DNA from: Marinobacterium lutimaris
GTDB lineage: Bacteria > Pseudomonadota > Gammaproteobacteria > Pseudomonadales > Balneatricaceae
Direction of reading: 5' to 3'
NCBI RefSeq assembly: GCF_900108065.1
Contig: NZ_FNVQ01000004.1
Coordinates: 310,001-374,000 of the forward strand
DNA: 64,000 bases
Below, one piece after another: positions 55,334 to 63,076 of the stretch (position 1 is the stretch's first letter; each line of letters opens with the position of its first letter). The notes beneath the pieces were generated by a model. The model was not told the DNA's origin and ran no database searches. It saw only the letters and a program-made list of their open reading frames with translations. Both the position numbers and the translations under genes were made by a program.

Positions 55334-56848
55334 ATGCAGCGTTATATCAAGAAGATCCTCGAAGCCCGGGTCTACGACATCGCGCGTGAAACGCCGATGG
55401 ACGAAGCCCGTGGTCTGTCCGAACGCCTTGGCAACCGTGTTCTCCTCAAACGTGAGGATGAGCAGCCGGTGTTCTCATTCAAAATTCGCGGCGCCTACAA
55501 CAAGATGTCGCAGTTGAATGAAGAGGAAAAAGCACGCGGCGTCATTACCGCCTCGGCCGGCAACCACGCCCAGGGCGTGGCGGCGTCGGCACGCAGGCTC
55601 GGCATCAAGGCGACCATCGTCATGCCGAAGACCACTCCTGATGTGAAGGTCGCCAACGTCAAGCGTCTGGGAGGCCGCGCGGTGCTGCATGGTGACACCT
55701 TCGACGAGGCCCGCACCCACGCTCAGAAGCTGATGGAAGAGAAAGGCCTGGTGTTTGTGCACCCGTACGACGATCCAGACGTGATCGCAGGCCAGGGCAC
55801 CATCGGCATGGAGATCCTGCGCCAGGAGAGCGGCCACATCGATGCGATCTTCGTCCCCGTCGGTGGCGGTGGTCTGATCGCCGGCATTGCCTCCTACGTT
55901 AAATACCTGCGCCCGGAAACCAAGGTGATCGGCGTGGAATCCAACGAATCGGCAAGCCTGGCGCTGGCGATGGAGAAAGGCTTCCGCGATACCCTGGACC
56001 AGGTCGGCATCTTCGCCGATGGCGTGGCCGTAGCCCAGATCGGTGAATACACCTGGGAGATCGCCAAGGATTACGTCGATGAGGTGATCACCGTCAGCAC
56101 CGACGAAATCTGCGCCGCCATCAAGGATATCTTCGACGACACCCGCTCCGTCTGCGAACCGGCCGGCGCCCTGGGCGTGGCTGGCCTGAAGAAGTATGTC
56201 GCCCGCGAGGGGATCGAAGGCGGCACGCTGATCGCCATCGACTCCGGCGCCAACGTCAACTTCGACCGTCTGCGTCATATCGCCGAACGCTCTGAGCTGG
56301 GTGAACAGCGTGAGGCGATCATCGCTGCGCGCATCCCGGAAAAGCCCGGCAGCTTCAAGAAGTTCTGCGCCGCGCTGGGCAAACGCAACATCACCGAGTT
56401 TAACTACCGTTACTCCGATGACAGCCAGGCCATCGTCTTTGCCGGCGTGCAGATTCTGCCCAACAATGGCGGTCGTGAAGAGCTGCTGGCCGAGCTGCGC
56501 GAGCATATCGAAGACGTGGTCGACCTGACCGACGATGAAACCGCCAAGCTGCACGTGCGTTACATGGTGGGCGGTCACGCCCCAGCCAGCGTGGATAACG
56601 AGGTGGTTTACCGCTTCGAATTCCCGGAGCGCCCGGGTGCACTGATGAAGTTCCTTAACAAGCTGGGCGGCCGCTGGAACATCTCCATGTTCCACTACCG
56701 TAACCACGGCGCTGCCTACGGCCGCGTTCTGGTCGGCATGCAGGTGCCTGCCGCAGAGCATGCCCAGGTGGGTCAGTTCCTCGAAGAGATCGGTTACACC
56801 TACTTCGACGAAACCGATAACGCCGCTTACAAACTGTTCCTCGGCTAA
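55334..56848 (+). CDS. ilvA: Threonine ammonia-lyase (biosynthetic threonine dehydratase)
   Basis: First step of isoleucine synthesis: threonine to 2-oxobutanoate. The 504-residue product has the PLP lysine Lys50 in FSFKIRGAYNK, SAGNHAQGVAASARRLG, the glycine loop FVPVGGGGLIAGIA and two C-terminal ACT-like regulatory domains (AIIAARIPEKPGSFKKFC, YRFEFPERPGALMKFL), so it is the isoleucine-inhibited form. I use ATG 55334; an in-frame start 36 bases earlier has no conserved residues. Followed by a terminator. Confidence 0.97.
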   Translation: MQRYIKKILEARVYDIARETPMDEARGLSERLGNRVLLKREDEQPVFSFKIRGAYNKMSQLNEEEKARGVITASAGNHAQGVAASARRLGIKATIVMPKTTPDVKVANVKRLGGRAVLHGDTFDEARTHAQKLMEEKGLVFVHPYDDPDVIAGQGTIGMEILRQESGHIDAIFVPVGGGGLIAGIASYVKYLRPETKVIGVESNESASLALAMEKGFRDTLDQVGIFADGVAVAQIGEYTWEIAKDYVDEVITVSTDEICAAIKDIFDDTRSVCEPAGALGVAGLKKYVAREGIEGGTLIAIDSGANVNFDRLRHIAERSELGEQREAIIAARIPEKPGSFKKFCAALGKRNITEFNYRYSDDSQAIVFAGVQILPNNGGREELLAELREHIEDVVDLTDDETAKLHVRYMVGGHAPASVDNEVVYRFEFPERPGALMKFLNKLGGRWNISMFHYRNHGAAYGRVLVGMQVPAAEHAQVGQFLEEIGYTYFDETDNAAYKLFLG

Positions 56849-56861
56849 ACAGCCTGCTGTT

Positions 56862-56886
56862 CCCGAGGCCCGTCCGGGTCTCGGGG
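56862..56886 (+). terminator. Terminator hairpin after ilvA
   Basis: CCCGAGGCCCG (56862-56872) pairs with CGGGTCTCGGG (56875-56885), with one G-U, 13 bp after the stop. It is followed only by CTCTTACG, a poor U-run. Confidence 0.6.
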
Positions 56887-56960
56887 CTCTTACGCGTTTA
56901 TTCTCTCTGCCCCTCTATTCTCTCTAGATACTCCCAGCTCTGCCTCTGAAGCACGCAAAA

Positions 56961-56985
56961 ATATCCCCTGAAGGGTATATCCCTT
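56961..56985. promoter_or_regulatory. Palindrome and direct repeat upstream of the amine oxidase gene
   Basis: AAGGGTATATCCCTT (56971-56985) is a dyad with 5-bp arms, and ATATCCC occurs at 56961 and again at 56977. The cluster lies about 120 bp before the flavoenzyme start in a 255-bp intergenic region and looks like a regulator-binding site. The regulator is not in the window. Confidence 0.35.
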
Positions 56986-57103
56986 TAACCCGCGCAAAAT
57001 CTATCGTTTAACCATGGCCAGTCGCCCCTATGGCGATTGTTAACATCTCACTCCGGACTTATGACCGGACGCTGGGGTTTAGTTTAGGGTTACGAAACAG
57101 ATC

Positions 57104-58393
57104 ATGTCCGAGCTTTCACACACCACTTCTTACTACGCCGCATCTGCCAACGATAAAAGCATCCGCCCGGCCCTGGAAAGCCAGGTCACGGCCGATGTCT
57201 GCGTCATCGGCGCCGGTTTTTCCGGGCTTTCCACCGCCGTGCATCTGGCCGAGAAGGGATTCAAGGTTATCGTGCTTGAAGCGACCCGTATCGGCTTTGG
57301 CGCCTCCGGACGCAATGGCGGCCAGATCGTCCACAGCTACAGCCGCGACATCGACTTTATCGAGCGCAACTATGGCCAGGCCACCGGTAAAGCGATGGGT
57401 GCCATGGCGTTCGAGGGCGGCCGTATCATCCGCCGCCTGGTCAAGGACTACAGCATTCAGTGTGATCTCAAGGACGGCGGCATCTTTGCGGCCTGCAACA
57501 ACAAGCAGTTCGAGGAGCTGAAAGGCAAAAAGGCACTCTGGGAAAGCCACGGCCATCAGGAGCTTGAACTCCTCAGCGAAGCCGAGACCCGCAACTATAT
57601 CGGCTCCAGCCGCTACAAGGGCGCGCTGCTGGACAAGTCCGGCGGTCATTTCCATCCGCTCAACCTGGTGCTGGGCGAAGCCGCAGCGCTGGAAAGCCTG
57701 GGCGGCGTAATCTACGAAGGCTCGCCCGCGGTGAAGATGGAAGAGGGTGACAAGGTTAAAGTGCACACGCCGAAAGGCGCCGTCACCGCCAACTTCCTGG
57801 TGGTTGCCGGCAACGCTTATCTCGGTGACCTGATCCCTAAACTTCAGGCCAAGGCGATGCCCTGCGGTACTCAGGTGATCGCTACCGCCCCGCTGAGTGA
57901 GACGCAGCAGCGCGAACTGCTACCCAAGGATCAATGCGTAGAAGACTGTAACTACCTGCTCGATTACTTCCGTCTTTCCGGCGACGGCCGCCTGATCTAT
58001 GGTGGTGGCGTCACCTACGGTGCCCGCGAGCCGAGCAAGATCGAATCGCTGATTCTGCCGAAGATGCTGAAAACCTATCCGCAGCTGAAAGGCGTGAAGA
58101 TCGACTACGCCTGGACTGGCAACTTTCTGCTCACCCTGATGCGCCTGCCGCAGCTGGGCCGGGTCGGCTCCCACGCCAATATCTACTATGCGCAGGGCTA
58201 CAGCGGCCACGGTCTGACCTGTTCGCACCTGGCCGGCAAGGTACTGGCGGACGCAATCCAGGGCCAGGCGGAGCGCTTCGATATCTTCGCTTCCCTGCCG
58301 CAATACCCCTTCCCCGGCGGGCGCATGATGCGCGTGCCCTACACCGCCATCGGTGCGGCTTATTACAACCTGCGGGACAAACTCGGTATCTGA
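57104..58393 (+). CDS. PuuB-like FAD-dependent amine oxidoreductase
   Basis: A 429-residue DAO-family flavoprotein. ADVCVIGAGFSGLSTAVHLA (about 30-49) and VIVLEATRIGFGASGRNGGQ bind FAD; the C-terminal AQGYSGHGLTCSHLAGKVLA is the second FAD-contact region. This pattern is that of gamma-glutamylputrescine oxidase and related enzymes that oxidise gamma-glutamylated or free amines. No other puu gene lies in the window, so polyamine use is inference. The next gene, 89 bp on, is an NhaC-family transporter, so the pair probably takes up and oxidises one compound. Confidence 0.85.
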   Translation: MSELSHTTSYYAASANDKSIRPALESQVTADVCVIGAGFSGLSTAVHLAEKGFKVIVLEATRIGFGASGRNGGQIVHSYSRDIDFIERNYGQATGKAMGAMAFEGGRIIRRLVKDYSIQCDLKDGGIFAACNNKQFEELKGKKALWESHGHQELELLSEAETRNYIGSSRYKGALLDKSGGHFHPLNLVLGEAAALESLGGVIYEGSPAVKMEEGDKVKVHTPKGAVTANFLVVAGNAYLGDLIPKLQAKAMPCGTQVIATAPLSETQQRELLPKDQCVEDCNYLLDYFRLSGDGRLIYGGGVTYGAREPSKIESLILPKMLKTYPQLKGVKIDYAWTGNFLLTLMRLPQLGRVGSHANIYYAQGYSGHGLTCSHLAGKVLADAIQGQAERFDIFASLPQYPFPGGRMMRVPYTAIGAAYYNLRDKLGI

Positions 58394-58482
58394 CGCTGTT
58401 GATGCCCTGCTACTCCGGAATGTCGGGGTGGTGTGGCATCGCGCCCCATTAAAAACCCGACAATAATAAACAGGCCCTCTGA

Positions 58483-59985
58483 ATGAATACCAATCCTAGC
58501 CTTAACGCCGAGGTGATAGAGCCCGGCGGCCGGAATTCGCTGTCCAACAGATCCCGTTCGATCCTCTTTTACTGCGTCATCATGGTGGGTTTCGCCTATC
58601 TTTCCACTCAGTATTCCGCCGAGGAAGGCTACGGTTTTGTCAGCCTTTTGCCAGCCCTGCTGACCCTCTGCGTCGCCATCTACAGCCGCCGCGCGCTGGA
58701 AGCAATTTTTGCCGGCATCATATCCGGGCTGGTGCTGCTGAACCCTTTCGAGGTGGTAGCCGGACTTGGCGACCTGTCGCTCAACGTGGTGATGAACGAG
58801 ACCATCGCCTGGATCGTACTGGTCTGCGGCATGATGGGCGGGTTGATCAATATTCTTGAGCGCGGCGGCAGCGTGGTCTGCTTCGGCGAGACCCTGGCGC
58901 GCCGGATCAAGACCAAGCGCGGCACCATGCTGACCACCTGCGTGCTGGGCATGCTGGTGTTTATCGATGACTACCTGAACTCGCTGGCGGTGTCGGCGTC
59001 GATGAAAACCCTCACCGACAAGTACCGCATCTCCCGCGAGAAACTGGCTTACCTGGTGGATTCTACCGCCGCCCCGGTCTGCATCCTGGTACCGATCTCC
59101 ACCTGGGCCGTCTACTTTGCCGCGCTGCTGGAGGAGAACGGCGCCACCGAAGCCGGCAAGGGGATGTCGCTCTATATCGACTCGATTCCGTTTATGGCCT
59201 ACGGCTGGATCGCACTGCTGGTGGTATTCCTGGTGGCCGGCGGCATCCTCGGCAACCTGGGGGCGATGAAACAGGCGGAAGCGCGGGCGCAGAAAGGTGA
59301 GCCGGTGCCGCCGGGCGTGATCCTCGATGGTTTCGACACCTCCAACATCAAGAAGGTCTCGCCAACGGTGGGTCTGATCAACTTTCTGCTGCCGATGGCG
59401 GTGCTGGTGGGCGCCAGCGTCTACTACGAGATCGATCTGCTGCTGGGTGCACTGACCGCCTCCCTGTTCACCATGGTGCTTTACTACTGGCAGAACCTGC
59501 TCAACTTCGGCCAGCTGGTGGATTCCATGCTCGATGGCTTCAAGGTGATGCTGCACCCAATCGCCGTGGTCTGCGCCGGTTTTATGCTGAAGGATGTGAA
59601 CGACCAGCTCGGCATGACGCCCTACATCATCGATGCGCTGACGCCTCTACTGTCGAAAGAGCTGCTTCCTGCACTGGTGTTCGCGGTAATGGCGGCGGTG
59701 GTCTTCGCCACAGGCTCAAGCTGGGGGGTGTTTGTGGTCTCGCTGCCAATCGTAATTCCGATGGCGCAGGTGATGGATATGTCGATGCCGCTGACCGTGG
59801 GCGCGCTGCTCTCCGCTTCAGCGTTTGGCAGCCACGCCTGCTTCTTCAGTGACTCCACCGTGCTCTCGGCCCAGGGCTCCGGCTGCACATCGATGCAGCA
59901 TGCGCTCACCCAGATCCCCTATGCGCTGCTGGGCGCGGCGTTCACCTTTGTGCTGTTTATCGGCCTGGGCTACGCCTTCGCCTGA
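58483..59985 (+). CDS. NhaC-family Na+/H+ antiporter-like transporter
   Basis: A 500-residue, roughly 12-segment inner-membrane protein. FIDDYLNSLAVSASMKTLTD, YLVDSTAAPVCILVPISTWA and the C-terminal AFGSHACFFSDSTVLSAQGS are hallmarks of the NhaC / Na+-coupled antiporter superfamily. Family members next to catabolic oxidases often carry amino or amine compounds in exchange for other ions, so a role in importing the substrate of the preceding flavoenzyme is plausible. Same direction, 89 bp after that gene; followed by a strong terminator. Confidence 0.88.
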   Translation: MNTNPSLNAEVIEPGGRNSLSNRSRSILFYCVIMVGFAYLSTQYSAEEGYGFVSLLPALLTLCVAIYSRRALEAIFAGIISGLVLLNPFEVVAGLGDLSLNVVMNETIAWIVLVCGMMGGLINILERGGSVVCFGETLARRIKTKRGTMLTTCVLGMLVFIDDYLNSLAVSASMKTLTDKYRISREKLAYLVDSTAAPVCILVPISTWAVYFAALLEENGATEAGKGMSLYIDSIPFMAYGWIALLVVFLVAGGILGNLGAMKQAEARAQKGEPVPPGVILDGFDTSNIKKVSPTVGLINFLLPMAVLVGASVYYEIDLLLGALTASLFTMVLYYWQNLLNFGQLVDSMLDGFKVMLHPIAVVCAGFMLKDVNDQLGMTPYIIDALTPLLSKELLPALVFAVMAAVVFATGSSWGVFVVSLPIVIPMAQVMDMSMPLTVGALLSASAFGSHACFFSDSTVLSAQGSGCTSMQHALTQIPYALLGAAFTFVLFIGLGYAFA

Positions 59986-60009
59986 TTCTGCCACCCTGCT
60001 TTCTCCACT

Positions 60010-60042
60010 CCCCACCCTGCTGCGGCAGGCTGGGGATTTTTT
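60010..60042 (+). terminator. Terminator after the NhaC-type gene
   Basis: CCCCA-C-CCTGC (60010-60020), TGCG loop, GCAGG-C-TGGGG (60025-60035), then ATTTTTTA. It ends the puuB-nhaC unit. Confidence 0.88.
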
Positions 60043-60063
60043 ATGGGTGGAGAATAGGGCCAG

Positions 60064-60372
60064 TCATAGATAGCCGAAGCTGACCGGCATTCGGGTGTAA
60101 AACAGGTTGAGGCCGCGGTCCTTGAAGTGCTCCAGCAGCGCGTCGCAAGCTTGCGCCTCCGCCACAATGGTGACCTGTATAGGCTGCTCCGACAGGTCGA
60201 ACATGTTGACCATATGGGACTTGCCGTCGTGGCCGATACCCTCCACCGAGGCGTTCATGGTGGCGCCGCGCACACCCAGCTTAAGCGCCTCATCCATCAC
60301 CCACTGGGCCACTCCCCGGCCTTCGTGCTGGCGATCCTGCTGGGTGTAAAAAGTGAGCTGATAACCGTCCAT
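60064..60372 (-). CDS. DUF190 family protein
   Basis: A 102-residue protein resembling the PII-like fold of DUF190: YQLTFYTQQDRQHEGRGVAQ, LGVRGATMNASVEGIGHDGK and QVTIVAEAQACDALLEHFKD. Members often act with fluoride exporters or other small membrane proteins, none of which is nearby. ATG 60372 follows GGAGGA at about five bases; an earlier in-frame start would add 16 residues without conservation. It is 99 bp downstream of the emrA-like gene on the same strand, so it may belong to the efflux operon. Confidence 0.75.
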   Translation of the reverse strand: MDGYQLTFYTQQDRQHEGRGVAQWVMDEALKLGVRGATMNASVEGIGHDGKSHMVNMFDLSEQPIQVTIVAEAQACDALLEHFKDRGLNLFYTRMPVSFGYL

Positions 60373-60470
60373 CTTTTCCTCCGATACGGCACTGGGGCCG
60401 CAGCACTGATCCTGTAACACAGGGTGTTTAACGCCGCATTCGGCAACGCAGATAGCGTTTCAATATCCTG

Positions 60471-61499
60471 TTAGCGTACTTGAACCTGCGTGATAACCGA
60501 CATGCCCACGCGCAAGGACGCAAGTTTTTCCGGCGCCGAGGTCAGACGGATCTTAACCGGCAGACGCTGAACGATCTTGGTGAAGTTGCCGGTAGCGTTA
60601 TGCGGCGCCACCGGTGAGAAGGAGACGCTGCTGGCAGGGCCTATGTTATCCACCACGCCCTCCAGCTCCAGATCCGGGAAGCTGTCCACACTGATGCTGA
60701 CCTTCTGGCCCGGCTGCATATGGGTCAGCTGGGTTTCACGAAAATTCGCCTGCACATAGATCTGATCCAGGGGCACCAGCGCCAGCAACGCATCGCCCGG
60801 ATGCACATAGCCGCCGACACGGGCACGACGCTGCGCCACCACGCCACTCACCGGCGCAGCGATATGCGCGTAGGAAAGCTGCAGTTTGGCGTTATCCACA
60901 GCGCTAACGCTGGCCGCCTGACCGGCTTCGGCCGCCTTCAGTTGCGCCTTGAGCACCTCAACCTGCTGACGGGCGGCGTTCAACTCCGCCTCGTCCCGGG
61001 CCGCGGTCGCCTTAAGGCCATCCAGCTCGGCGCGGGCGCGCTCCTTGGCCTGACGGGTACCCGAGCCCTCATTGGCCAGATTGCTGAAGCGCTGAAAATC
61101 CGCTTTCGCCAGGGTCAGCTTTGAGCGGTCGACCTCAATCACCGCCAGCGCCTTGGCCACCTGGCTCTTCTGCCGTTCGATCTGCTGCGCCAGCGTATCG
61201 ACCTGTGCCTCGGCCCGAGCCTGTTCAGCCTCGGCCTGCTGCAGCGCCAGCTTCAGGTCACGATCATCGATATCGACCAGCGGATCGCCGGCATTGACGG
61301 GCTGGTAATCCTCCACGTGCAGAGCGGCGACCTCGCCGGTAATGCGTGGCGCCACGACGGTAAAGTCGGCGCGCAGATAGGCATCGTCGGTGACCTGCGT
61401 GGCGCTTGCACCCTCATCGCCGTTGAACAGATAGATACCCGCCCCGATCAGGAACAGGGCGACGGTGGCAAGGATGATGGATCGCGTACTCTTGGACAT
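60471..61499 (-). CDS. HlyD/EmrA-family efflux periplasmic adaptor
   Basis: A 342-residue membrane-fusion protein. N-terminal helix IILATVALFLIGAGIYLF, then a lipoyl-like half ADFTVVAPRITGEVAALHVE, a long coiled coil (residues about 80-200, ALQQAEAEQARAEAQVDTLA) and the returning half LSYAHIAAPVSGVVAQRRAR, followed by a beta-barrel. This is the EmrA type that couples an MFS pump to an outer-membrane channel. Last of a three-gene unit on the minus strand, 38 bp after the emrB-like gene. Confidence 0.93.
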   Translation of the reverse strand: MSKSTRSIILATVALFLIGAGIYLFNGDEGASATQVTDDAYLRADFTVVAPRITGEVAALHVEDYQPVNAGDPLVDIDDRDLKLALQQAEAEQARAEAQVDTLAQQIERQKSQVAKALAVIEVDRSKLTLAKADFQRFSNLANEGSGTRQAKERARAELDGLKATAARDEAELNAARQQVEVLKAQLKAAEAGQAASVSAVDNAKLQLSYAHIAAPVSGVVAQRRARVGGYVHPGDALLALVPLDQIYVQANFRETQLTHMQPGQKVSISVDSFPDLELEGVVDNIGPASSVSFSPVAPHNATGNFTKIVQRLPVKIRLTSAPEKLASLRVGMSVITQVQVR

Positions 61500-61537
61500 G
61501 CTATTTCCGTGTTTCAGTCATTCATTAATGATGCGGA

Positions 61538-63076
61538 TTACTCAGGCTTCACCTGGGGCGCGGGGATATATTTAAGGCACAGCACCAGCGGGATCAGCAG
61601 CAGCATCAGCACGCCGTAAATCTCGTAGATATCCGCCCCAGCCAACACCAGTGCCTGCTGGTTAACGATGCGCCCCAGCTCCCCGACACTGGCGCCGGTA
61701 TCCGGTTGCGAAAGCCAGTAGCTGGTCTGGCCTCGCAATATCTCGCTGTGAAAGGTCTGCCGGCTGTGCATCAGCTCACCCACCATGGCGCCGCTGAACA
61801 GGGTGCCAAAGGCGCGCATCGTATTGATGATGCCGGAGACAAAGGGACCTTCGAACGGCTGTACCACGCTGGTGCCGAGAAACAGCAGCGGCACCACCGC
61901 CATCGGCTGCCCCAGCGTCTGCAGCACCTGGCCGATAAAGAACTGATCCACCATCCATTCGCTGGTCAGGTGCGAGTTGGTCAGACAGCCCATCGCTATC
62001 AGGAACAGGCCGCAGGCAAACAGGTAACGTGCATCGACCCAGCGCTGATACAGCAGAATAGCCATCACCGAACCCAGCACGATCTGCGGCAGACCGACAA
62101 TCAGGCCAAGCCCGGTCATCTGTTCGATACGAAAACCCTGCATCCCACTCAACAGATTCATCGGCAGGCCCACACCGGCGGCCATTCCCAACAGCAGGCA
62201 GAAGAAGACGGTAAAACCGAGCCCAAGGTTGCGCCGCCCCAGCAACTGCAGCTTGATAAACGGGGCCGGATGGAACCACTCGCTGATCAAAAACAGCAGA
62301 AACAGGCCGCCGCCGGTGACGAATCCGGCCTGCACCAGCGATGAATTCAGCCAGTCGAGGCGCACCGCCTGGCTGGTGGTCAACGCAATGATCACCAGCC
62401 CCGGAAAGCCGATCAGCATCCCGATCCAGTTACCCTGCTTGATGCGCTCGTACGCCGGCGGCATCTTCGGAACGCCCCAGGCCACCAGCGGTATCGAGAT
62501 CGCGCCGATAATCACCAGCTGCCAGTAGAGCCAGCGCCAGTCATGCAAGGTATCGAGACAATACGCAGCGATCCACACGGCCACGTTGGGCGCCAGCGTA
62601 GCGGTCATCGCATAGAGCGCCAGGCCGTGCAGACGTATGGGCGCCGGCAGAAAGCGCAGCGCCGCCATCATCAGCAGCGGGATCATGGCGCCGGCAAACA
62701 GCCCCTGCAGGCCACGCAGTACCAGCAGAGCCTGATAGTTGGTCACCTCTGGGATGATCAGCGCCAACAGCACAACCACCACCTGCATGCCCAGGTGAAA
62801 GCGGCGCAGGGAAAAGGTGATCGCAAACCAGGTGGCAAAAGGCATCGCCGCCAGCTCACCGGCGGCATAGGCGGAGTCGAGCCAGCCTGCCATATCATGA
62901 TCGATCCCCAGCGCACCGCTGATATCGGTCATGCCCAGGCCAACCACCCGGTTGCTGAGGCCCGACATCATCGCCGCCAGCAGAATACCGAGCAGTCCGG
63001 AAAGCACGCGCCAGTCATATATCGACTGGCCGCCCTGGGGCGTGGCACTCGGCGCTGCGGCCTGAGCTGCACTCAT
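61538..63076 (-). CDS. MFS drug transporter, DHA2 (EmrB) family
   Basis: A 512-residue, 14-segment pump. LDSAYAAGELAAMPFATWFA, LRGLQGLFAGAMIPLLMMAA and the later GNWIGMLIGFPGLVIIALTT match the DHA2 family, although the usual motif C (GPxxGG) region reads ATLAPNVAVWIAAYC, so it is a divergent member of the EmrB-like aspartate-poor group. It overlaps the outer-membrane gene by four bases (63073-63076) and is followed by emrA, giving the order outer-membrane channel, pump, adaptor. Substrate unknown. Confidence 0.92.
   Translation of the reverse strand: MSAAQAAAPSATPQGGQSIYDWRVLSGLLGILLAAMMSGLSNRVVGLGMTDISGALGIDHDMAGWLDSAYAAGELAAMPFATWFAITFSLRRFHLGMQVVVVLLALIIPEVTNYQALLVLRGLQGLFAGAMIPLLMMAALRFLPAPIRLHGLALYAMTATLAPNVAVWIAAYCLDTLHDWRWLYWQLVIIGAISIPLVAWGVPKMPPAYERIKQGNWIGMLIGFPGLVIIALTTSQAVRLDWLNSSLVQAGFVTGGGLFLLFLISEWFHPAPFIKLQLLGRRNLGLGFTVFFCLLLGMAAGVGLPMNLLSGMQGFRIEQMTGLGLIVGLPQIVLGSVMAILLYQRWVDARYLFACGLFLIAMGCLTNSHLTSEWMVDQFFIGQVLQTLGQPMAVVPLLFLGTSVVQPFEGPFVSGIINTMRAFGTLFSGAMVGELMHSRQTFHSEILRGQTSYWLSQPDTGASVGELGRIVNQQALVLAGADIYEIYGVLMLLLIPLVLCLKYIPAPQVKPE

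Noticed and set aside
55475-56761. A 428-codon minus-strand frame opposite ilvA
   Set aside because: Antisense shadow of a confidently identified enzyme; product is low-complexity Val/Ala/Gly/Asp.
57030-57521. A 163-codon plus-strand frame before and within the amine oxidase gene
   Set aside because: Out-of-frame overlap with the flavoprotein, whose FAD-binding motif is clear.
58363-59556. A 397-codon minus-strand frame opposite the NhaC-type gene
   Set aside because: His/Gln-rich antisense shadow; the plus strand has clear transporter motifs.
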